64,000 nucleotides of DNA, taken from Ruminiclostridium cellobioparum subsp. termitidis CT1112. Lineage in GTDB: Bacteria > Bacillota > Clostridia > Acetivibrionales > DSM-1351. The position numbers and the translations under genes are program-made. This document shows positions 19,001-30,100 of the stretch, piece after piece. The number at the start of each line of letters is the position of its first letter. The first letter of the stretch is position 1. The stretch covers positions 62,001 to 126,000 of the forward strand of contig NZ_AORV01000031.1 in NCBI RefSeq assembly GCF_000350485.1, given 5' to 3'. A model generated the notes under the pieces. It had not been told where the DNA came from. It worked only from the letters and a program-made list of their open reading frames with translations, and did not search any database.

Positions 19001-21004
19001 GGTATCCGGGCTTGTACTCATGTAAAGATCATAATATACCGCGTCCTGTCCCTGAACTGGCTCAGGGGTATAATTTTTCCAGTCGGCGTCATTCATTTTT
19101 ATTTGGTCAAACCTGATTTTTGCTGACGCTTCCTTCGGAATTGCACTGTCGCTTGGAATTACAGTGGTCTCCACCAATTGCAGGAATTTTGGTATGGATA
19201 TATCCCTGGACGCAGGAGAAAGTGTTGTAAAGCTGGTTATCAGTGACTTTTCTGAAAAGGAATCACCGACTACATATCCAACATCCTTTTGTTCTTTAGT
19301 ACTTGTGTACATTTGCAGATAATAGGTTTTATTCGGAAGCAGGTAATTGGGATACGGCTGCTCCCCCTGGTAAGCGTTTGCGGGCTCCAGATTCGGCAGT
19401 GGGAAGGTATCCCAGTTACCGTCACCGTCCAGATCCTCATTTTCTACGCCCTTGAAGAGCTCATAGCCATCCATGACATATTTCAGCCTCGGCCTGCTTC
19501 CGGACTTATCCACTTCTATCCTGTTTGCATTGACACTCTTTACATCCCTGTATTTAATTTCAAAGAACTTCTCCTGTCCGTCCACCATAAGCTTTTGAGG
19601 TGAACTGACCGGATCCTCCGCAAGGCTCAAGTTGAAATGGAAGTAATAGTTCTGATCCTTTATCTGATTCCACAGTTCATCACCCGGATAATCCCAGGTT
19701 ATTGTCACCTTTGAGGAGGTCTCTTTTACTGTAGTTGCCGAAGTCGGATACTCCAGCTCCACATTTGTAAGTATATTATTGGGCACAGGAGGCTTTACAA
19801 GATCATCCTGCATATTGTACTCCATAACCGGAGATTGAATCCTGTTTTCAATTACAACTATTCTATATTTAACCGGATTGTTTTCACCTTTGATGATATC
19901 TATAATAGGAGCGGGATCGGTACCCAAATCCCTGTCATTAATAACATTTTCACTTGGCCTCCACGATCCTCCATAACTGGTCTGAATATCATATGTCAGA
20001 TTCAACAGTGCAATTCCTTTTTGATTGACACGGAAAACACGCACATACAGATTGCCCAAGGTATCCTTTGTCAGCTGAAATCTGACACTTGTACATATGT
20101 AATCCAAATCTATGGGGCTTTGAGTGATCCCGGTAACTACACCCGAGTCATCTCCCGTACCTTCATCAAATATAGTTATCATTGATATCCTGTAAATAGT
20201 ACTGGGGTAAAGCTCCTGATACGGCAGAACACAGCCCAGGTCTCCGGCAGGTATGCCCTTCGGAGTGGGCATGGCAGCTATCTCGGTATCTGAGTCCTTC
20301 CTCCCGAGGAGATAAAATTCAAATTTTCCGGTGGCAGAATTATATTTAACATCGTATTTTGTGCCGTCATCTATTGAAACCTTGTAATCACTGCTGGCCG
20401 GACTTAATTTTTTAACTACTACATCTTTAAGCATGGTGTCAAGCTGTATTTTAAATTTAAAATATATCTGATTTGCGTTAAATATAGCCGGTACGGCATC
20501 TGCGTTGACCATATCACCGCCGAAATATACCTTGGGCATGTTCCAGGAAAGCTTTACAGCAGGATATATACCGGTTTCCATTCCGCCGCCGTCCATCTTC
20601 TCGGCCTGCTGATCCACATTGGCGGCAGTTACGGTGGTTCCTGCCAGAAAATACTTGTTTCCAACGTATGCAGTGCCGCTATCGTCGATCAGTTCCAAAC
20701 TGAAATCATATATGATGTCCTTTTTTATCTTTGTTATTGAAAGGGAATTTTTTGTAATATCTATCGGTACTTCTACTTCGGTAACTCCGGTACCCGTTCC
20801 GTTCGGTACATGATATACCAGCTTCCCGTTGTCCACATTGGGAACAGCTCTCCAACTGATCGTTGCAGTAGCAGTACTCTCGCTGTATGTAACCTTGATA
20901 TCTTGAAGGTCAGCGGCAAATACCGGCTGGATTATCCCCGAAAATACGGGAAAAATCATACTTATCAAAAGAATAGTTGCTATCAATCTTAATTTTTTCT
21001 TCAT
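16088..21004 (-). CDS. Exported FnIII-repeat protein with C-terminal SLH-like domains (1638 aa)
   Basis: A signal peptide (1-30) is followed by multiple FnIII-like modules recognisable from recurring ANSTYYF/LKPDTPYNIQVVT-type strands. An Asp-rich linker (DDYDDEDDN) comes next, then a beta domain similar in place to that of the 1354-aa neighbour, then an Ala/Ser-rich helical stretch. C-terminal SLH-like motifs (FNTKLTVTVREAVLFYEL, FNPSNTVSRAEFTMAVEKML) end the protein. It is probably a wall-bound surface protein; ligand unknown. A GGGGG ribosome site lies before the ATG, and a sigma-28-like promoter ends 44 bases upstream. It is co-transcribed with the 1354-aa gene, 68 bases away with no terminator between. 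Confidence 0.85.
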   Translation of the reverse strand: MKKKLRLIATILLISMIFPVFSGIIQPVFAADLQDIKVTYSESTATATISWRAVPNVDNGKLVYHVPNGTGTGVTEVEVPIDITKNSLSITKIKKDIIYDFSLELIDDSGTAYVGNKYFLAGTTVTAANVDQQAEKMDGGGMETGIYPAVKLSWNMPKVYFGGDMVNADAVPAIFNANQIYFKFKIQLDTMLKDVVVKKLSPASSDYKVSIDDGTKYDVKYNSATGKFEFYLLGRKDSDTEIAAMPTPKGIPAGDLGCVLPYQELYPSTIYRISMITIFDEGTGDDSGVVTGITQSPIDLDYICTSVRFQLTKDTLGNLYVRVFRVNQKGIALLNLTYDIQTSYGGSWRPSENVINDRDLGTDPAPIIDIIKGENNPVKYRIVVIENRIQSPVMEYNMQDDLVKPPVPNNILTNVELEYPTSATTVKETSSKVTITWDYPGDELWNQIKDQNYYFHFNLSLAEDPVSSPQKLMVDGQEKFFEIKYRDVKSVNANRIEVDKSGSRPRLKYVMDGYELFKGVENEDLDGDGNWDTFPLPNLEPANAYQGEQPYPNYLLPNKTYYLQMYTSTKEQKDVGYVVGDSFSEKSLITSFTTLSPASRDISIPKFLQLVETTVIPSDSAIPKEASAKIRFDQIKMNDADWKNYTPEPVQGQDAVYYDLYMSTSPDTSTFIKIASTQDPAVTELPDDVKFTVEVDNNNVTWVYATINKFSGINEHFFGGSLAPNSTYYFMVKVRLVMVNSEPKESIKSALLPVTIPRGEPTTPDDSEKKPQAPEDFAIAVDKNGDLMLTGQSVTFEWTIRDSDSAYNLIATSSRVAPDATLAAGGSILSDPTYISFITAFGNKGNDGDGTNLIMNPNIDPLPAKFEIIPGTRPGTSKCRYTIDTWLFPNKVYYFSLRSENEDAGNNIKSSVWISIPVTTTLIESPTMLQVVNDCALAFNWYGTLPTQNYQIRLKPVGEIDYTVLTKSQYTIVQDSRYYNYARTTKDIKLKPDTPYNIQVVTRVNGVESVIDIVKYSSNGYYETRDDYHEIDVRWQGIAMDPYTEFEIAIKTEDDADYTVLDNSEDLEQYVDVSTHTYPYYIEKSINNLSSSYFTYNARIKSVEVTLPDGTKEHKPLKANTKYYIKVRTKKTDAINFEAVARSKYAGPVDTRTEFNQDDYDDEDDNTNITDKFLDMLDKLEENVYWEVDKATGSMNKIYVKDERIVNILESPGNYTFTIDISQSPGYVNSDEIYLAKSVLNAMKSTNKSVIIKTREIEYTIRPETFDLENMEEFKKAAELDRSKDVYLQLDNIQSTGVQPAGPADATAASKMNSLSAQVVASSATSTAIKDMIKNKLYNDKTGIIQKKLDVLKNPNNSKTKGDEQKVNEYLLQLIDEIKSELSYYIEDTINGTGYSNGLFIQKYSITKFSSPMAVKMEYKGSTLANPYVLYSGSGNWQKLSQNIKRETGFLNYVVTGTGKYMIFSGKDVVSAIADDNPAKEYITRLAANYDLASVFPGADNSFNTKLTVTVREAVLFYELISESRVDSQKNVKDKAKVYGIDKIINTTNLNRNITKQETAAVIIKLYCQKTGADYGLLKVSYNKLIKDDSGITDKYAIPVYACLQMDIMSLDSNSKFNPSNTVSRAEFTMAVEKMLES

Positions 21005-21047
21005 TTCAGAATACCCCCGGAAGTTAGAATACTAGCTATCATCCAAA

Positions 21048-21075
21048 ATATCGGCATATTGGCACAATTTACTTA
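21048..21075 (-). promoter_or_regulatory. Sigma-28 (SigD/FliA)-type promoter, second surface-protein unit
   Basis: On the minus strand the sequence reads TAAG, 16 bases, then GCCGATAT; the flagellar sigma-28 consensus is TAAA-N15-GCCGATAA. The -10 octamer is identical to the one upstream of the 787-aa gene. It lies 44 bases before the start of the 1638-aa gene and just downstream of the terminator of the giant gene. Confidence 0.6.
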
Positions 21076-21099
21076 TATATTATACATACTTGTAAAGAA

Positions 21100-21155
21100 A
21101 ACGTAAAATAAAACAAACTGCCGTACAATGAATAAAATTTTATTGTACGGCAGTT
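21100..21155 (-). terminator. Terminator after the 3459-aa surface-protein gene
   Basis: Perfect 14-bp arms (21116-21129 and 21142-21155, AACTGCCGTACAAT/ATTGTACGGCAGTT) are followed on the minus strand by a T-rich tract. It splits the four surface genes into two transcription units. Confidence 0.85.
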
Positions 21156-21170
21156 CCTCTTTTTAACATT

Positions 21171-24100
21171 TTAATTTAAAACGATCTGAACTTCTATGTC
21201 TTTTCCTACAGCTTGAATTCCTCCATCCGCATCCATTATATCCGCTGATGCGTCCAATGTCAGCCAGTCACCCGAAGCAAGGGTAACTCCTGTTGTATTG
21301 CTGATTGTTACAGTCAGTACCTTTCCATCGGCATCCCAGAAGATTCCTGACTCGTCCTGATAGCCCCAGCTGTGTGTTGTCTTCTTATCGGAAGATAAAA
21401 TTTTAAAATAGCTCCTGAGCAATGCCTGCGTTATTACCTTTTTGTCGGTAGGCTGACTGAAGGTGATTTTTACGGTATCCCCTGCCGATAACCCCGCAGT
21501 GCCGTCACTGTGAATATTAACACCGGTAATCTCAGGTGCCGATGTAAAGCTTCCGGTTATGAGGGAGCTGGCATTGCAGGGATCCGTGGTACCGTCTATA
21601 TCCGTCAATTTCCATGCGGTTTCTACAGTTATTTTATCCGATGCAGCAAGCAGTGAAGCCAGCGGAGCAGTGACATTGTCAAATACAATAGTCAGTATGG
21701 TATCAGAGTTCCAAATTATGGATGCATCGTTTGTAACTGCTGTCCATGGGGAGTTCTTCTTTTTACCATCCTTGTCCTTAACTGTGAGGAAGGTACCGAT
21801 ATTGCCTTTTGTCAGTGGAGTGCCCTGCATGACAGGCTGATCAAAAGTAATCACTATACTGTCGTTGTTGTTTAATCCTACACCATTTCCGGTATTCATG
21901 GCTTTAATACTCACAATTGAAGGCACCGGATTGAAGCTGCCCGTCAGTATACCTTTTACCGAATAGCTTGCGGAGGTTCCGGCGGCATTCTTTATATTTG
22001 CATCAGGAGTAATCTTAACTATATTACCAATCTTCATTGTTGCTCCTGACATTGTATTGTATACCAGTGTAATGGTATTTGCCGCTGTCCAGCTGGCGGT
22101 AAAATCCGTACCCCAGCTGAGAGAAGTCGTTATAGTACCTGTATTTATGTCTCCCTCACCAACCAGCAGCCAATCCTTAATATTGGTGAGCGGTGCCTTA
22201 TTTGTATTTTCCTCAAAGGTTATTGTTACCGCTTTCTTACCCGCTGCATTTTTAGGAACTGCCGCTATTGTTATAGCTCCGGCTGTAAAATGTAAAATCT
22301 TTGAATTGCTTGCAAGAGCTCTGTTTGTGGCTTTTTTCCTTACCTCCACATCCTTCGTTCCGGACAAATCGCTCTTTATACTGCCATCTATCCAGCTGCC
22401 TGTTCCGATCCGGTATTCATGTGAACCCAGCAGACCTGTAATGACATTTGCATCATCATCACTGCTGACCTCCGGAGGAGCCTCCTGAACAGGTATATCA
22501 TCCACAGATTCCGCATCTGACGGCAATGCAGTTTTTGTCACCGCTGTCCTGACCTCCAACTTGCCCGGTACAAAATTAACGGTTGCAGAACCTGGTACAC
22601 CGGAAGCCTGTGCGTTCAGTGCCGACCAGCTGCCTCCATTAATCCTGAACTGGAGGTTTATGGCTGAAGCATTATATATTTTCCCTTGAGCAACATTATA
22701 GCTTATCAAACCCAAATTGATGGTATTTTTATCAGCTTTCAGGAATACTCCCAGCTGCTCCTTGTTTATTGCCGGATTGGCCTTTTCCCTTACATATATT
22801 GTAAGATCAGCGGCATTATCATCAAATGTGAATGTTGTAGTACCATTTGAACAATCTTTCCAGTCAATGCCGTCAAGACTATATTCCATCAGCGTCGTGG
22901 TGTTGGATAACTGTTTCTTGGAAAGATCCACCGCAACTACTTTCAGGTTAAGCATTGAAGTTTCTGCCGGAATCATGGCAGGAGCTGTTAAATTTCCCGC
23001 CAGGTCCTTGCATACTACATATATATCGTAATGTGATGATACCGTAAGCCCGGTTAATGTCAATGTAACCTCACCGGTGGCAGGTATTGTACCTGTTGCT
23101 TTAAGGTTGCTGGCAACTGTCACACCGCTTGCATTTTTATATGCAAGCACCTGCTCCCCGGTCGGTTGGGCTGCCCCAACCGGCAGCGCTACCAGGTATG
23201 CGGTACCAGGTTCATTTATCTTTACGTCTATCTCGATCTTGTTATCCGAAAGCGGTGTCTTCTGTCTAGGATAGCCGCTGCCGAACTCAGGAGGTGTATC
23301 ATCTTTCGTTGTAAAATCAAATTTTACTACCGCAGCCCTGTTGCCAGGGATATCCTCCGCAACAATGTACACAGAATAACTTGTATTCTCACTCAGGCCC
23401 GATATGGATAAAGTACCCTCGGTATTGGCCGCAACTGCCGTAATACCTGAATCAATTGATGTAGCCGGTACTGTTCCCTTTGATTCATCAACCACCTGAT
23501 CAGCCGAAGGAGCTGTACTGCCGCTTGGCACTACCACATAGTATATATTTGCAGCCTCACCGGTCTTTACGAGTACAGTCGCCGATTCCTTCTCAATTGT
23601 ACCTTTTTTAGGATAAGATGCGGCATACTTAGGTGCAGCAGTATCCACAACTATCGGAGTTTTAAGCGGGTCGCCCAGCGAACCGGTTTTTCCCGGTGCC
23701 GGTAATGTAATTTTAGCAGGTACACTGGTGCCGCTGTTAACTATGGCTGTACCGGTGGGCAGTACCAGTGAGCTGGTTTTCTTGTAATCCAGTTTCGAAG
23801 CAGCATCTCCCGCCTGAACCTTATATTCGAAGGTAAGGATGTTTGCTGCGGTTTTGATCTTGTACACGGCATCCCTGTTTGTATTCAGGTTGATTACCGG
23901 TGTTCCGCTGACATCAACAGCCGTATCAAACTCCACATTAATTGTAATGGTATCATCCGTCTTAAACTTATAAACTGTCCCCGATACACTTACATCTTTT
24001 ACAGCAGCAGCTACTGCTGGAGCAACATTGGTTATTTTAATACTTTGCGGAGCTGAAAGCTTGTCTTTTATCCCTCCGGCAATGCACGCCGACGGTATAT

Positions 24101-27100
24101 TCAGTACAATACCCTGATCTGCGCCTATTTCATAGCCGGTCACCGGCGGCATTGTTATTTCTATAACAGTATCACTGGTCCTTGTGATGACTGTCTGACC
24201 GGTGAGCTTTGCTGCCGCCTGTAAAGCAGGAATGACTTTTTTTGTCCACGCCTCGGTGTCCTTGGCGGCTACGACCGGAGATACGGTCAAACCCGCAAAC
24301 AGTGCATTCCTTGCGGTTTCATTTGAAACAATATCTGATACCCATTTCCCGTCGGTTAATGTTACCACCAGTGTCTTTCCACCTGCCACTATATCCGGCT
24401 CGGCAACAGGTGCCGAAACCAGTGTCCCGGACAGTACTGCAGATATATCGGAGTAAATGGTTATTTTGCTTGCAGCTGCGGCGTCATTAACAGCTCCTGC
24501 CATTATTGGTTCACCAGATGAAGTCTTATACGGAACAGTTACAGTTATAACTTCATTCCCAAGAGGTTTATAGTCAACTGCCTGCAGTGTAATTGTTATT
24601 TTGTTTTCAGAATTCAGGTTTATCGCTGTCTTTCCAGCACTCACAAGTGCATTGATGACCTCCGTCCAGGCAGCGGTATTATAAGTAGCCTTCAAACCGT
24701 TAAATATCGCATCCCGTTTTACCGCGTTGGTATCCACGTCACTGGCAAATTTACCGTCTTTGAGTGTAATGACTATCTTAAATGAACCTGCCTTGATGTC
24801 ACCCTGGCTGAAGCTTGTCACATCCGCGTTGGCCGGCGACTTCAGAGCTATTACGACACTTGATAAGGCTGCTATGGTTATTGTATTATTTGCTGCTATA
24901 GGCTTTACGGCTCCTTTGACCAGCTCGGCAGGTATTGTTAATGTTATTTCCTGATTTGCTGTTATGTCATAGGCCACTTCACTCAACCTGATCTGAATGG
25001 TTTTATTATTAACCTTTTCAACAAGTGTAACCTTGTTCATAACCGCGGTCCACTTGGCTGCCTCTGTTCCCGATGCCTTAAATCCGCCCAGCAGCAGGCT
25101 CCTCTTTGCAGCAATGGCATCATCTGTCCACTCTGCCGAATCAAGTGTTATGGTAATTGTCTCACCGCCGCCGGCAATCCTGGTTTCATCCACCGGTGAA
25201 GCAATAAGCGAACCGCCAAGTGTGGCTATAATACTTCTGAGATCGGTACTGTTTACAGTTATATCGGCGTAGGCTTTTATCAAACCGCCGCCATCAGTTG
25301 CCGCCAGTATGAGATGCTGTTCTTCCAGTGCCTGAATATCCGAACCCGTAGTATACACATTCCAGTCTGCCGATGGGCTGTCTTTCAAAACAGTACCAAT
25401 AGCACTGCTTCTGACAATATATTTTAAGACATTTGATCCTGACGGCTTTGTAATTAATGCTTCATCTATCCTTGTGGTATTAAGGGCAGATCCTGGTTTC
25501 AGTACCTGTCCGCTGTACTGAAGCAGAGGAGCAACGCCTCTCACCACACCTGGTTTCACTTCTAAAACAGCATAGCCTTTAACCTTTCCGGTAGCCTTCT
25601 CAACGGCATACAGTATTACATACTCCCCTTCATTGGCAAATATATCCTTGCCTGCAACATAACTGTTCTGGGTTGTTACCTGTATTATGGAATCCATTTC
25701 AACCGCAGCAGGTGTGGTGCTCTGAACCTTGAATGCCCACTCCTTTTCACCGGTGGGCAGGCCGAAGAAGTCAAGGAATGCTATCTTTACAGTATTTATA
25801 CCTGTTCCGGCCTCCAATTCGGAATAGTTCTGCGGAGTTTTCAGCAGGGTTGCATCGCCCTTTCTCAGACTGCTCTCAACTACCTGAATATTCTGGTAGG
25901 CCAGAGCCTTGCCCGTACTGTCTACCGCAACAACCAAAATATACTTGCCCACTTCAGCTTTAATATTTGTACCTGAAATGTACGCACTGTAATTTGAATA
26001 ATCATAACCGGCTCCCGGAGCTGCCGCATAGTTGATGGTACTTCCTGCGGCAATATTTTGAGCACTGTCGGCCACTTTGACTACATATTTCGTGCTGTCA
26101 GGAGCTACGTATAGAGAAGTCGTCTGCAATACCGTACCAGGCTTCAGTGCGGTGTAGTTTGCTCCTGCCGTGAGAGCCGGGGCATTGACGGTTCCCTCTT
26201 CAACCTTGATGGTTTTGTATGCCCTGACTATTCCGCTTGTTTTATCAACAGCAGCAAGAATTACATATTGATTCAACATTGCAGTTATGTCTCCTGAAGT
26301 GTAGTTGCTTATGTCAGGACTCATAAATCTGCTGTTTGCCATTATCACTTCATTAGTGCTAACTACCTTTATCTGCCATACACAGTTTTCAGAACCCGTT
26401 ACGTTCATATACGTCAAGCCGGTAATTTTTGTAGTTCCGGGCTGGCTTCCGGGAACCGGAGCTGCAAAGTTTTTATCTTTTTCAAGTAAAGGCGCTTCCG
26501 AAGGCTTGATTTGAGAAGCATCTATATTAATTACCGCATAGGCCTTGATCTTATCCTCTATAGTTGCTGCAAGCAGCCAGTAACCGGGTTCTACTTTCAT
26601 ATCCTCATTGGTTTTGCACACTGTGAACTCGGCGCCCGAGGAATCATCATTGAAATGCGCCTTGTAACCGTAAACGGATTTCTTATACTTCCAGACTATT
26701 GTCTCTCCGGTAGCCTTAGGAATATTAGTTTCCTGCAGGACCATTCTGACTGTGCCTGCATCATTTCCAGGCGCCGGAACAGTATAGTTCTCGTTCAGCT
26801 TCAATTCTTTTGCAAATGGTGCCTGGATTTCATCCGAGCCGACGGTGATATCCGCAAAGGCCTTGACATAACCCGAGGTATCCGTTGCAAGCAACAATAT
26901 ATGGTCTCCAACATTTACAGGGATATTTTTATCGGTACCGTTGAAAGGATACCATAATGCTCCCGAAACCTTTGTATTTTTCGGCAGGGCACTTGCAAAC
27001 TGTCCTGACTGGACTTTTACCATCCATTTGCTGGCCTGTGAATCAAGTCCTACCATAACCAGTTTATCAAAGCTGGTGGTCCCTTCCACAGTTCCTTTGG

Positions 27101-30100
27101 TAAGATGATAATTATCAGTCGGGATACTCTCGGCATCTCCAGGATTAATGGCTTCCTGGTTAACCAATATATTGGCATAACCCTTTATAAATCCGTTTTT
27201 ATCGACAGCCAGCAACAAAACATATTGTCTTGCCGTTACCTGGATATTAGTTGTGGTTGTTAATGCCTGTACGCCGCTTATTGTATTAATATCGGTACCC
27301 ATAGCAGGCGGGGTGAAAATACTATTTCCCACAACATACTTCCATGTCCAGCCGGTATAGTCGGCCGTGCTGTCCAGATCTCTGAAGGACAGGTAGGGTA
27401 TCATTGTTGAGCCTGCAGCAGTTCCGGGCACAGGAGCCGAATAGTTGACTGATGTAAGAACTTTGGCATCCTGTGGTCTTATCTGATCGGCACTGATCTT
27501 AATATTCTTAAATGCCAATATCTGATTCTGGTTATCCACCAAATACAGTACGAGATATTTTCCTGCATCCACCGTGACACTGAGCTGGGCGGCATATCCG
27601 TTCAAGCCGCTGGCTGAACTGAATTTTACAGGCACGGCAACCGGAGCAGCTGATATGGTATATTTCCAGCTGCTTCCGCCGTTATATCCCCAGAAGCCCA
27701 GTGTCCTTATCTTGGTTTGTCCACCCTTGTCTCCGGGTTCAGGAACCGAATAGTTGAAGTTGACACTGTCCTCGGCACTGGATATCAGTGTGCCCGCATC
27801 CGCCTGTCTGATCTGATTGTACTGTATCTGTTCCTTCAGGTATGCAACAGTTTTACCGTCAACGTCAACAGCTATTATCAGCAGATACTGCTTTGGAGCT
27901 ACATTTAAAATATCGGTTCCGGAGGTATACACCGCTGTCATATTGCCGGTAATCTTGCTTCCGGTATATGGTATTTCAAAATCATTACTTGCAAGCTTGT
28001 ACCACCACTGGGAGATGGACTTGCCTGTATCATTCTCTATCTTGGCTTTTGCCAGATTCACAGTAATTGCTCCGCTGGTAGTTCCCGGCACAATTGAATA
28101 GTCGTTATTGGTAGTCTTGAGTAAATAAGCATTATCCGGCCTGATCAGACTTTCATCAACTTCTATATTAATGTATGCCTTAATAAGGCCGCTGTTATCC
28201 GTAGCAACCAGAACCAGATATTTTCCTGTGACCTTCAAGTCTTTTCCCAGTTCACTGTATATATCCGATTTGCTGTTTATTTGAGGAGCAGGCTTCAACT
28301 CAGTATCCTGGAATCTGTATTTGTACTTGGTAGCACCTGCTATCGGGGTACTAAAGTTGGTTGTAATGCTGATCGTACCTGCTGTTGAGCCCATAACCGG
28401 TCCGATTATATTGGACGGAGGTATGGCGGCTGCATCTTCCCGGCGGACAGCTCCGGACTCTACAAGTATATCGGCATATGCCAATATCTTGCTGTCTGCA
28501 TCTGTTGTTCCAACAAGCAGGATGTGCTTGCCGTCAGCGGCAAGTATGTCTTCCTTGGCACTATAGATATTAAACTCCTGATTACCGGTGTATTTCTTAA
28601 ATTCTGACGTTGTAACGTTAATTGCAGGTATAACCGCAGGATTGCCGAGTATTACATACTGCCAGACGGCTATGCCGTAATCGCCCGGAGTCAGGCTTTG
28701 TATGGAAATTGTTCCGACAGTACTGCCATTTGCCGGCTTACTGTAATTTGTGCCTTCGACAAGCGTCCCGGCAGGTTGGCTTACCTTGCCCGCAACAGGT
28801 ATGCTCGCATATGCCTTTACTTTTTTATTTTCTGCGTTTTCAACAGCCGCAAGTACAATATACTGGTTGCTGGATACTTTAATGTCATCGCCAGGGTTGT
28901 ACTTATCAGTCCCGTCGAATACGCTGTCGATCAATATTGCAGGCGAAGGTGCATTCTGTACCTTGATCATCCATTCGGCTGCACCATTTACCGGATTCAG
29001 GCCGTTTAATCTGACAGAACCTGCCTGTATACCCGGTTCAACGCTGATCGTTGCAGGGTCCAGAGCTGTCGCATCATCGGGTCTTATCATGGAAGCATCA
29101 ATTGTAATCACAGCATAGCCCTTGACCTTGTTGGCCGCATCAACGGCAGCCAGCATTATCTGCTGTCCGGCAGCAGCCTCTATATCCTGTCCGGCCGAGT
29201 AATTGGTTCCGGTCAATACCTGATCATATACAGGATCTGCAACCACATCGCCTATGACCCACCCGGTGACTCCCGGGATGCCGATAGACGAGAGCTTGGA
29301 AATCTTTGTAGTACCTGTTACAGAGCCATATTCGGGAGTTGAGTAGTTCACACCGTTGCCCTGCAGTATCTTCAGACTGTCACAGGTAAATATGGTGCTT
29401 ATTTCTGCCGGCAGCTTCGGTCCTATACCGTCTGCGTCAACCACGGCGGCAAATTCGAGCTGTCCTCCTGCCGGTATTTCCTTCTTCTTCAATGTGACTT
29501 GAAGAGTATCATCGGCAGCAAGGGCAATATTATTGAAGGACAAGGTTCCGGGATCAATTATATGCGCTTTTGTCAGAGCCGTTCCGGCACCTGAATTAAT
29601 GCTGAAGGTATCGCTTTCCGATGCTGTGAAGCCTGCCGGCAGCTTGAATACGATTCTGCCGCTCGTCATATTTTCTCCGGCTGTATAAGTGATGACAACA
29701 TCAATTATTTCACCTGCCTTACCGCCTGACGGTGATACCGAAAGAGTACCCGACGAGGTTGTATTGCCGGAAATTACATTGACTGTGATTGTTGAAATTG
29801 CAGGAGCATATCCCTCTTTGACGGCCGATATGTATACATTTGTTTTTCCGACTGAAACTCCGGTTAACTGGCCTTTCTCGCCCACAGTTACAATTGAACT
29901 GTCGGCAGAACTGTAGAAGATCTCTGCTCCGTTTGAAGCACGGGCATCCAGTTTCTGATTATTGCTGCCCACCATAATGGTTTTGTTGTACACATTCGAA
30001 ATTGTTATTTTCGGCAGTGTGGGATCTGTAACGGTGCCGCCCGGAGTTGTTTCGGTTCCGCCTCTGATATAATCTCCGCCTGGCCTTATGCTCATACTTA

